Part shown: positions 17,688-25,664 of the stretch, one piece after another
How positions within the stretch are numbered: the stretch's first letter is position 1
How the letters are laid out: each line of letters starts with the position of its first letter
Source of the DNA: Bacteroidetes bacterium GWF2_40_14
Lineage (GTDB): Bacteria > Bacteroidota > Bacteroidia > Bacteroidales > UBA932
DNA: 64,000 bases
Direction of reading: 5' to 3'
Assembly (NCBI GenBank): GCA_001769195.1
Contig: MEOK01000020.1
Span: forward strand, 1 to 64,000
The notes under the pieces: generated by a model
What the model saw: only the letters and a program-made list of their open reading frames with translations
The model's database searches: none
What the model was told of the DNA's origin: nothing
Translations under genes and position numbers: made by a program

Positions 17688-18343
17688 AAAAGGTTCGCTT
17701 ATATGTTTTTCTGCCGATTATGGCATTGCTTCCGTTTTTTTCTGACGGTTTAAAAGCAGATGAGAAGATGATGCCCATGTCGCAACAGGAAATCGAAATG
17801 TTCGAAAAGTCGCTGAAAAACAAGGGAGAGTCTACTTTCTCTATGGAATCACAGTTTGTTCAGGAGAAAAATCTCGAAATGCTGAACAGAAAAATGGTTT
17901 CTAAAGGGATATTCAGATATATGAAAGAAAACAAGATAGCTTTTCTGTACGACTCTCCTCTCAAGTATCATATGATAATAAACGGAAGCAGACTAAAAAT
18001 TGTAAACAATGGGAAAGTTCAGACGATAGATTTGAAAAACAACCCTATGATGAAGGAGATGAAAGGTTTGATAGAGGCTTCGTTTCTGGGGAAACTTTCA
18101 GGAATGGATTCATCCTATAAAATCACATATTTCCAAAATGAGAACAAGATTTTTGTGTTCGTCATTCCCTCTAATAAAGGCGTATCAGACATGATTAGGA
18201 AAATATCGGTTACATTTGACAAGGTTACACTGGATATTTTACAGCTTCAGCTGGACGAAGGGGCAAAAAGCTCTACGATATATTATTTTACCCAACCTAA
18301 ATTTAATACAATCAAGAGTGATGAAAGCTTTCGCATACTTTAG
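17684..18343 (+). CDS. LolA-like periplasmic outer-membrane lipoprotein carrier (copy 1)
   Basis: A 219-aa secreted protein with a signal peptide (residues 1-25, MKKVRLYVFL then a hydrophobic core). The mature part has the LolA-like pattern: MESQFVQEKNLEMLNRKMVSKGIFRYMKENKIAFLYDSP resembles the first strands of LolA, where a reducing substrate such as a lipid is shielded (key segment at about residues 55-90). It should bind a hydrophobic ligand in the periplasm. LolA-like proteins are typical companions of aryl polyene clusters and probably carry the polyene lipid to the outer membrane. A second paralogue lies at 28693. It overlaps the next gene by 23 nt. Confidence 0.83.
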   Translation: MKKVRLYVFLPIMALLPFFSDGLKADEKMMPMSQQEIEMFEKSLKNKGESTFSMESQFVQEKNLEMLNRKMVSKGIFRYMKENKIAFLYDSPLKYHMIINGSRLKIVNNGKVQTIDLKNNPMMKEMKGLIEASFLGKLSGMDSSYKITYFQNENKIFVFVIPSNKGVSDMIRKISVTFDKVTLDILQLQLDEGAKSSTIYYFTQPKFNTIKSDESFRIL

Positions 18344-18872
18344 TCTTATCTTTCTACTGGCACTTTCTTCATGTTCAACACTAAAGAATAGTGTCGGGAG
18401 TGTTCCTCATGTTATTGATTCTATCCCTGAAACACAGATTTTTGAACTACAGATGAACTTCAGGGACGATGAGTTCGGCGGGTTGCTGCTACTTAAAAAA
18501 TATGGCAATGATCACTACCGGTTTATCCTTACATCTCATTTCGGACTAACTGTGTTTGATATGGAGATAAACAAGAGAGAATATGTAACTCATTATTGTA
18601 TACAACCGCTAAATAATAAAAGGGCTCTCTATCTTCTGAGGAACGATTTTTCCATGTTGATTAAACCCGATTTCTTCCCGAACATCCGCTACAAGATTGA
18701 TTCTTCTTCAAGGCTTACATCGCTAGTAAGAGCTGGCAGCATAACCAAAACTGTAATGTATTTCACAGATTATAAAGATTCATGGCCATCTGTACTCAGT
18801 ATAGGACATCCACATTTAAAGCTGTATATAAAATTAACAACACTACCAGATGCTTCTGCCACACCTATATAA
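18321..18872 (+). CDS. Outer-membrane lipoprotein of the polyene cluster, function unknown
   Basis: A 183-aa protein with a lipoprotein signal peptide ending in LALSSC (cysteine at about residue 17), so it is lipid-anchored. The ATG at 18321, just after a GTG, is chosen over a 35-codon upstream extension that has no signal peptide. The mature part is predicted to be mostly beta strands. By position, next to a LolA-like carrier and a dehydratase subunit, it resembles the small lipoprotein genes of aryl polyene clusters (DUF3261-like in E. coli). Similarity in sequence is not strong enough to name it. It could act as a LolB-like receptor. Confidence 0.7.
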   Translation: MKAFAYFSLIFLLALSSCSTLKNSVGSVPHVIDSIPETQIFELQMNFRDDEFGGLLLLKKYGNDHYRFILTSHFGLTVFDMEINKREYVTHYCIQPLNNKRALYLLRNDFSMLIKPDFFPNIRYKIDSSSRLTSLVRAGSITKTVMYFTDYKDSWPSVLSIGHPHLKLYIKLTTLPDASATPI

Positions 18873-19215
18873 AATATTGTCATCAATAGAAACAGGTACG
18901 ATGGAATATGAATTTATCGTGGAAATAAATCCCGATGATACGCTTTTCCAGGGTCATTTCCCTGGCAGACCGGTTCTTCCCGGTGTTTGCACAATTCAGA
19001 TTGTTAAAGAGTGCATTTGTTCTGTTTTGGGGAAAGATCTTCATTTTATGAATATTTCTCAATGCAAGTTTATTGGAATGGTCGACCCTCAAATAGACAA
19101 CAGGCTTACAATCACTTTCAGCTATAAGAATGATGAAGAACAAAAAACAATGGTCAATGCTTCAGTTAGCAATGCCGACAGGGTTGTCAGCAAAATAAAG
19201 GCTGCTTTAGTATGA
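18850..19215 (+). CDS. Hotdog-fold dehydratase subunit, ApeI-like
   Basis: A 121-aa FabZ-like protein with the catalytic-loop motif HFPGRPVLPG, where His36 is the catalytic His. Fourteen residues later, where FabZ has its catalytic Glu, this protein has Gln50 (GVCTIQIVKE). The gene at 12327 has the Glu but no His, so the two halves may complement each other in a heterodimer. The start at 18850 overlaps the lipoprotein gene by 23 nt and gives the usual family N-terminus; a later ATG at 18901 would remove the first strand. It overlaps the glycosyltransferase gene by 4 nt. Confidence 0.8.
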   Translation: MLLPHLYKILSSIETGTMEYEFIVEINPDDTLFQGHFPGRPVLPGVCTIQIVKECICSVLGKDLHFMNISQCKFIGMVDPQIDNRLTITFSYKNDEEQKTMVNASVSNADRVVSKIKAALV

Positions 19216-20351
19216 ATCTAGTAATAATAATACCCACTTTCAACAACTGCTGCACCCTGGAGAGTGTTGTGAAGGGTTGTATGAGACATTGCAGCAACAT
19301 AATTGTAGTAAACGATGGTTCTACCGATGGAACTGATAAGGTACTGGAGAGGTTTACAAGCATTATGACAATTGTTTTTCCCCTGAACAGAGGAAAGGGG
19401 GCAGCTTTAAAGGATGCTTTCAGGTATGCGGCAATGTTGGGCTTTGACTATGCAATAACAATAGATTCAGACGGACAGCATTATCCGGAAGAGATTCCCC
19501 GCTTTATTGAGGCAGCATCAAGAGAGAAGAATACATTATGGATTGGGTCCAGAGATCTTTCCTCAGAGAACATGCCGCAGAAAAGCAGTTTTGCAAACAA
19601 ATTCTCGAACTTCTGGTTCAGAGCAGAGACAGGGATAAAGCTTACAGATACTCAGTCAGGTTTTCGTCTTTACCCTCTTAAACCTTTTGATGGCATGAAG
19701 TTCATCTCCGGAAGATACGAGTTTGAACTGGAAGCTATAGTAAGAGCAGCCTGGAAGGGTGTTCCTGTAAAAAATATGCCTGTAAAAGTATACTATCCTC
19801 CAAAAAACGAAAGGATATCGCACTTCAGACCTTTCAGGGACTTCACACGTATAAGCATTCTTAATACATTATTCGTCCTATATGCACTAGCCTGGTACTG
19901 GCCATTCCGTTTTGTCAAGGGTTTTACACGTAACAATATAAGGAATTTTGTAAATGACAATATTACCAATTCAAAAGAGAGTAATACTAAAATAGCAGGT
20001 GCCATAGGGCTGGGTCTCTTCTTTGGAATTGTTCCTTTATGGGGGTACCAGATGGTAACTGCTGTACTGGCTGCACATTTTCTTAAGTTGAACAAGCTGC
20101 TTGTCCTGGTTGCATCAAACATAAGCATTCCCCCTATGATTCCGTTCATATTATATGGTAGTTTTGCAACAGGAGCATGGTTGCTGGGTCTTCCTCCCGA
20201 TATTATACCTGTCCACCTGTCTTTAGCCTCCATTGCAGGCGGATTGAAGACATATCTTATTGGAAGTATTATTTTTGCAATGATAACTGCATTTGCAGGG
20301 TTTATTATTTCATACTCCCTTTTGCTGGTTGTCAGAAAACCTGAGAAATGA
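19212..20351 (+). CDS. Family 2 glycosyltransferase with C-terminal DUF2062 membrane domain
   Basis: A 379-aa protein. Residues 1-225 are a GT-A glycosyltransferase of family 2: VIIIPTFNN, VVNDGSTDGT and the metal-binding DSDGQ (about residue 87). Residues about 255-375 form a DUF2062 membrane domain with GLFFGIVPLWGYQM and two or three hydrophobic helices. Similar two-domain proteins resemble dolichol-phosphate-mannose-synthase-type enzymes, and a glycosyltransferase is a normal part of aryl polyene clusters. It would add a sugar to a lipid acceptor or the polyene on the inner face of the membrane. Start and stop overlap neighbouring genes by 4 nt each. Confidence 0.88.
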   Translation: MNLVIIIPTFNNCCTLESVVKGCMRHCSNIIVVNDGSTDGTDKVLERFTSIMTIVFPLNRGKGAALKDAFRYAAMLGFDYAITIDSDGQHYPEEIPRFIEAASREKNTLWIGSRDLSSENMPQKSSFANKFSNFWFRAETGIKLTDTQSGFRLYPLKPFDGMKFISGRYEFELEAIVRAAWKGVPVKNMPVKVYYPPKNERISHFRPFRDFTRISILNTLFVLYALAWYWPFRFVKGFTRNNIRNFVNDNITNSKESNTKIAGAIGLGLFFGIVPLWGYQMVTAVLAAHFLKLNKLLVLVASNISIPPMIPFILYGSFATGAWLLGLPPDIIPVHLSLASIAGGLKTYLIGSIIFAMITAFAGFIISYSLLLVVRKPEK

Positions 20352-23300
20352 GCAGATTATTCATAGCATTATACCATTGGTTGTCAAGGTTCAGGTGGGT
20401 GGTTTTTTTATCACTTGCATTGATTGGCGCGCTAATGGTATACGCTTCGCTTCATATAAAATTTGAAGAAGATTTTACCAGATTTTTTCCAAAAGAGAGT
20501 GCATCTGCAGAGAGTGCGAAACTCTTTTCACAGATTAAAATCAAGGATAAAATAATCATTCTCTTCAAGAACAAAGAGAGCCATAATATTTTGCCGGCAG
20601 ATAAACTGATAGAAGCTGCAGAGATTTTCGAAAAAGATATTATAAGTAGTGCTGGCGATGAGCTTATAAGAGAGAGCAGACTTAAGGTAGATGCTTCGGA
20701 AAGAGAATCAATGTCAGATTTTATCTATGACAACAGTCCTCTCTTTCTCACAAAACAGGATTATTCAAGACTTGATTCTCTAACACAGGAAGAGACAGTT
20801 GAACTGAATCTTAAAGGTGCCCTGTCAGCTTTGCTTTCACCTGCCGGGTATACACTCTCATCTTTCTTCGGAAGAGATCCTTTCAATATTGGAACACCAG
20901 TACTTGCATCCCTTCAGAAACTACAATCAGGCATGGAGTACAATATGGTTCAAGATCACATTCTTTCGGCCGATAACTCAACATTGCTTTACATAGTAAC
21001 ACCAGTGAACGGCAGCAGCAATACAACTGAGAACGATAAACTTGTCAGTTCGCTTGAATCTGCCAAAACAAATGTTGAGAAGAGTTTTCCTGAGATTGAG
21101 GTTATGTTTATGGGTGGCCCTACAGTTGGGGTATACAATGCAAGGCAGATTAAATCAGACACTTTTATTACTTTGGGTATTGCCCTTTTTATAATAATAT
21201 TTTTTTTGTACATAGTTTTCAGAAGGATTTATTCAATAGTCCTTCTTCTTCTACCGGCAATTTTTGGTGTACTTTTTGCCCTGACTTTTATATCTTTCGA
21301 CCAAAACGGAGTTTCTGCAATTGCAATCGGTTCAGGTGCCATGGTTATGGGAATTGCATTGAGTTATTCGATTCATATACTTATTCATCTCAAACATGTA
21401 AACTCTGTTGAGCAACTGATTGATGAGCTAGCATATCCCCTTACAGTAGGAAGTTTTACAACTGTTGGGGCTTTTCTGGGGCTACTTTTCACGCAATCAT
21501 CTCTTTTGCGGGATTTTGGGCTCTTCTCTGCCCTGACTCTTATAGGAACAACCTTCTTCTCACTGGTTTACTTGCCTCATTTTCTCAAAATCGAAAAAGA
21601 TACAGGTTCAAATAAGATAGTTCGTTGGATTGATAAGTTCAATGCCATAAAATTTGAAAAAAACAGATGGATTGTATCATTTATTGTCATTCTGTTTATA
21701 GCTGGTCTGTTCCTCTCTCCAAAGGTCAGGTTCGAAAGCGACATGATGAAACTCAATTATGAACCTGAGAGTATTAAAAAGGCAGAAAAGACCTTTTACG
21801 ACCAGTTCAAGTCAAATGAATCAAGAGTGTTGCTGTTATCCTCCGGAAAAAAAATGGATGATGCAATAAAAGCTTATTCAAGTTGTGACTCTCTACTTAT
21901 GAAAATAGAGGAAAAAGGAGTAAAAATTGAGAGCACCTCTATAGGCAATCTGTTGGTTTCAAAAGAGGAGCAGATAGAAAGACTGATTAGATGGAGAGAG
22001 TACTGGAGCGATGGGAAAAGAGAGATGACCATAGACATTCTAAATAAAAAAGCCGTTTCACTAGGTTTTGCTCCTGATGCCTTTAACGGATTTGCAAACA
22101 CCCTCAACAAGGAATACAATATCCTTGACTATGAAAAGAATATAAACAGTGTTCCTAAAATGCTTCAGGAGTGGATGGAGGTATCTGATTCGTCCAATCT
22201 GCTCATAACTCAGCTTTTTGTCAACGAGAGGGACAAGAGATATGTATATGATGAGATATCAAAGATTGGAGGAGTAGTGGTAATTGACAGGGCGCACTTT
22301 ACAGGAATCTGGGCCAAAGCCATAAAGGAGGATTTTTATTTCATTCTATTTCTCTGTTCTATTCTTGTATTTACAACCTTGTTGATATCCTATGGGAGGC
22401 TTGAGCTTGCTATCCTGGCTTTTATTCCAATGATGGTGAGCTGGGTAATCATACTTGGGTTAATGGCCCTCTTTGGAATCCCCTTCAATATCGTCAATAT
22501 ACTATTGTCAACATTTATTTTTGGTATTGGTGACGACTTCAGCATATTTGTGCTGGACGGACTCCAGAATGAATTTGCAAGAAAAAAGATGGTTCTTGCG
22601 TCACACAAAACGGCAATCTTCTTTTCTACATTCACAATTATCATTGGTATGGGCTCGCTCTTGTTTGCCAGACATCCTGCCTTGCAGTCTGTTTCGTTAA
22701 TCTCTGTTTTAGGAATGATTGCAGTGTGGGCAGTTGCATTTACTATCCAACCCATTCTATTCAGGTTCTTTATAACATCGCAGGTTGAAAAGGGACTGCC
22801 ACCATATACAATATCAGGAGTCCTGTTAATGCTTCTTACATTTTCAGCGTTCTCAACCATCTGTATATTAGGGGCTTTGTATATTGGTTTAGCCGCACTT
22901 GTTCCTGTTCCCGCCAGATATAAAAGGGAGCTGTTCCATAAAATGATAAGATTACTTGCATTTTTACCGGTAAGGTTGTCTCCCACAGTCAGAATATTCA
23001 AGGAGAACCCACAGGGTGAAAACCTCTCTGCTCCCGCAATCATAATTGCGAACCATCAATCTTTCATAGATATACTCATGTTGCTATCTCTCTCTCCTAA
23101 AATAGTGATGATGACAAACAAATGGGTCTGGAACTCAATTTTCTTCGGACACATTGTAAGATACGCAGGCTTCATTTACAACAAGGGTGGGGTTGACAAA
23201 CATGTGGACGAGGTAAGAAAAAAAGTCTCTCAGGGTTATTCTATACTTATTTTTCCGGAGGGGACAAGATCACCCGACCAGACAATCCACAGGTTTCATA

Positions 23301-24214
23301 AGGGTGCATTTCTTCTGGCAAAGGAGCTTTCGCTTGATATCCTTCCGGTTCTTGTTTATGGTAACGGGAACCTGGTTTCCAAACAACAGCCATTTTATGT
23401 AAAGCATGGAGTGATAGGTTACAGGATTTTAAACAGAATTCATGCTGATGACACTGAATTCGGTGATAGTTATCAGCATAGGGCAAAGATGACGGCAACT
23501 TATATGAGGAGAGAGTATAAGCTTCTTAGAAGCAGGTTTGATACTCCTCAAAATCACTTTTTTTATTATGCGGTACTGGCCAATTATATTTATAAGGGAC
23601 CTGTACTTGAGTGGTATATGAGAATTAAAATGAAGATGGAGAGAAGCTACAGGTGTTTTCATGAGATCATTCCTTTAGATGCATCCATTACTGACATAGG
23701 GTGCGGTTATGGCCCTTTATGCTATATGCTTGGGGCTCTCTCAAAAAAAAGAGTTATATTGGGTATCGACTATGATAACGAAAAAATTGAGATTGCATCC
23801 AATGGCTATTCAGTAAATCCGGGCATAACCTTCAAAACGGCTAATGCAGTTGAATGTGATATGGCAGCAAGCGATGTTTTTATTTTAAACGACATGCTAC
23901 ATTACCTGCCATTGCCAGATCAGGAGAAACTCCTAAAAAGATGCGTTGAGAGCACGAATGCCGGAGGCATGGTTATAGTACGGGACGGAGATTCTGGAAA
24001 AAGAGAAAATCACAGGATAACGCGCCTCTCTGAATGGTTTTCCATAAATTTGATTGGTTTTAACAAAGCTGTTCAGGCTCCGTGTTTCACAGATGGTTCT
24101 CAGTTTGAATACTGGGCAGGTAGCATGGGGTGTTCCCTGGAAGTTATCAGAAACGACAGAGTAACATCAAACACCATTTATATATTTAAAAGAGAGAGAA
24201 TTGAAAAAATATGA
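20348..24214 (+). CDS. MMPL/RND-type exporter fused to a PlsC acyltransferase and a methyltransferase
   Basis: A 1288-aa three-part protein. Residues about 1-830 are an MMPL/RND lipid exporter, with one N-terminal helix, a large periplasmic loop, and two sets of five or six helices at about 275-415 and 655-820. Residues about 850-1050 are an inner-membrane acyltransferase with NHQSFID (Asn902-His903) and FPEGTRS (from Phe969). Residues about 1095-1250 are a SAM-dependent methyltransferase with DIGCGYG (from Asp1116). In E. coli these are separate genes of the aryl polyene cluster. No internal stop or frame break was seen. It should acylate, methylate and export the polyene lipid. Confidence 0.87.
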   Translation: MSRLFIALYHWLSRFRWVVFLSLALIGALMVYASLHIKFEEDFTRFFPKESASAESAKLFSQIKIKDKIIILFKNKESHNILPADKLIEAAEIFEKDIISSAGDELIRESRLKVDASERESMSDFIYDNSPLFLTKQDYSRLDSLTQEETVELNLKGALSALLSPAGYTLSSFFGRDPFNIGTPVLASLQKLQSGMEYNMVQDHILSADNSTLLYIVTPVNGSSNTTENDKLVSSLESAKTNVEKSFPEIEVMFMGGPTVGVYNARQIKSDTFITLGIALFIIIFFLYIVFRRIYSIVLLLLPAIFGVLFALTFISFDQNGVSAIAIGSGAMVMGIALSYSIHILIHLKHVNSVEQLIDELAYPLTVGSFTTVGAFLGLLFTQSSLLRDFGLFSALTLIGTTFFSLVYLPHFLKIEKDTGSNKIVRWIDKFNAIKFEKNRWIVSFIVILFIAGLFLSPKVRFESDMMKLNYEPESIKKAEKTFYDQFKSNESRVLLLSSGKKMDDAIKAYSSCDSLLMKIEEKGVKIESTSIGNLLVSKEEQIERLIRWREYWSDGKREMTIDILNKKAVSLGFAPDAFNGFANTLNKEYNILDYEKNINSVPKMLQEWMEVSDSSNLLITQLFVNERDKRYVYDEISKIGGVVVIDRAHFTGIWAKAIKEDFYFILFLCSILVFTTLLISYGRLELAILAFIPMMVSWVIILGLMALFGIPFNIVNILLSTFIFGIGDDFSIFVLDGLQNEFARKKMVLASHKTAIFFSTFTIIIGMGSLLFARHPALQSVSLISVLGMIAVWAVAFTIQPILFRFFITSQVEKGLPPYTISGVLLMLLTFSAFSTICILGALYIGLAALVPVPARYKRELFHKMIRLLAFLPVRLSPTVRIFKENPQGENLSAPAIIIANHQSFIDILMLLSLSPKIVMMTNKWVWNSIFFGHIVRYAGFIYNKGGVDKHVDEVRKKVSQGYSILIFPEGTRSPDQTIHRFHKGAFLLAKELSLDILPVLVYGNGNLVSKQQPFYVKHGVIGYRILNRIHADDTEFGDSYQHRAKMTATYMRREYKLLRSRFDTPQNHFFYYAVLANYIYKGPVLEWYMRIKMKMERSYRCFHEIIPLDASITDIGCGYGPLCYMLGALSKKRVILGIDYDNEKIEIASNGYSVNPGITFKTANAVECDMAASDVFILNDMLHYLPLPDQEKLLKRCVESTNAGGMVIVRDGDSGKRENHRITRLSEWFSINLIGFNKAVQAPCFTDGSQFEYWAGSMGCSLEVIRNDRVTSNTIYIFKRERIEKI

Positions 24215-25664
24215 CGTTGTAATAATCGGTAGTGGTCTTGGTGGCCTTGAATGTGCCCTGGTTTTGAGCAAGGAGGGGATGAATGTATGCGTTGTTGAGA
24301 AAAACAGGCAGATAGGTGGACTGTTTCAGTCATTTGTAAGGAAGGGTACCACAATAGATAGTTCTATCCACTATGTAGGAAGTTTAGATAAGGGAGAGAT
24401 CCTTTACCAGTATTTTTCTTACTTTGGAATAATGGATTCAATAAATATTGAGCGTCTGAATGGAAATGGATACGATCACATACATCTTGGAGATGACCAT
24501 TATTCTCTGGCAATGGGGCATGATAATTTTGTGGAATCCCTATCTGCCCGTTTTCCACATGAGCATCACTCAATAAGGAGATATTGCGATGCTATAAGAA
24601 AAGTTGGGGAGTTGTCGTCTGTTGAGGTGCTTAAAACAGGCATCTTCTCAGGAAACGGAATGGATTATTTTACTCAGTCCGCAATTGCAGAAATTGAGAG
24701 TCTTATTTCAGATAAAAAGCTGAGGGATGTGTTGTGGGGTACATCGCTTCTTTATGCAGGAATAAAGGAGGTCACACCATTTTATCTGCATGCCATAACC
24801 AACAATTCCAATATACAGGGGGCCTATCGTTTCAGAGGTGGCTCTCATCAGGTGGCATCAGCATTGGCTGGTGAGATTATAAAAAACGGTGGCACAATAA
24901 TGACAGACTCAGAAGTAACCAGAATTGCGATGGAAGGAGACCATTTAAAAGGAGTTGTCACTTCCAACGACGAAATGGTTGAGTCAAAGTATGTGATATC
25001 TAACCTGCACCCGTCAAGCACCCTCAGGATGTTGGATGAGAATAACTATATACGCAATTCATATACAGAAAGAATAATCAAGAGTAAAAGTTCATATGGT
25101 CTTTTTTGTCTCTATATGGTAATGAAACCAAATTCATATAGGTATATGAATGAAAATCACTATATTAAAGGCAATTCGCCGGGTGATGATTATGCTCTCG
25201 TGTCAATGCAGCCACCTGTTAGAGACAGGGCATTTGCAGAGGTTGTGACAATTGTGGCCCCTATGTATTATTCAGAAGTGGAGAGATGGTCAGAAACCAC
25301 TGTCGGAAACAGAGGAGAAGATTATAGAGAATTCAAGGAGAAGAGATCACAGAAGCTCCTGAATTATGTATCTGCCAGTTTTCCCGGATTAAAAGAGAGT
25401 GTTGAGTACATGTATTCTGCCACACCCCTGACATTCCGCGACTATACATCAAATCCGGAAGGGAGCGCATACGGAATGCAGAAAAATTATAAAACCCCAT
25501 ACTCTTCTCTTATCTCCCCAAAATCAAAGGTCCCCAATCTGTTGCTGACCGGACAGAACTTGAATGTTCACGGTGTTGTGGGAGTGACAATAACATCTAT
25601 GCTTACGTGTTCTGAAATATTAAAAGGCGACTATCTGGCAAAAAAAATAGGGAACATGTTATGA
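24201..25664 (+). CDS. FAD-dependent oxidoreductase, phytoene desaturase/retinol saturase-like
   Basis: A 487-aa flavoprotein with the dinucleotide-binding motif GSGLGGLECAL (residues 10-20) followed by VVEKNRQIGG, the layout of phytoene desaturases and 13,14-retinol reductases. The C-terminal segment LLTGQNLNVHGVVGV closes the FAD site. The start is TTG at 24201, which gives the exact family N-terminus MKKYDVVIIGSG and overlaps the previous gene by 14 nt. It could oxidise or reduce the polyene or cyclise an intermediate. No carotenoid genes (phytoene synthase, GGPP synthase) occur nearby, so a carotenoid pathway is unlikely. Confidence 0.85.
   Translation: MKKYDVVIIGSGLGGLECALVLSKEGMNVCVVEKNRQIGGLFQSFVRKGTTIDSSIHYVGSLDKGEILYQYFSYFGIMDSINIERLNGNGYDHIHLGDDHYSLAMGHDNFVESLSARFPHEHHSIRRYCDAIRKVGELSSVEVLKTGIFSGNGMDYFTQSAIAEIESLISDKKLRDVLWGTSLLYAGIKEVTPFYLHAITNNSNIQGAYRFRGGSHQVASALAGEIIKNGGTIMTDSEVTRIAMEGDHLKGVVTSNDEMVESKYVISNLHPSSTLRMLDENNYIRNSYTERIIKSKSSYGLFCLYMVMKPNSYRYMNENHYIKGNSPGDDYALVSMQPPVRDRAFAEVVTIVAPMYYSEVERWSETTVGNRGEDYREFKEKRSQKLLNYVSASFPGLKESVEYMYSATPLTFRDYTSNPEGSAYGMQKNYKTPYSSLISPKSKVPNLLLTGQNLNVHGVVGVTITSMLTCSEILKGDYLAKKIGNML

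Noticed and set aside
22390-23043. Long antisense open frame opposite the MMPL fusion gene
   Set aside because: Shadow frame with no recognisable domain. The plus-strand frame carries the acyltransferase and transporter motifs.
24201-25664. Carotenoid pathway, from the phytoene-desaturase-like protein
   Set aside because: No phytoene synthase, GGPP synthase or lycopene cyclase is present. The polyene operon explains the gene better.
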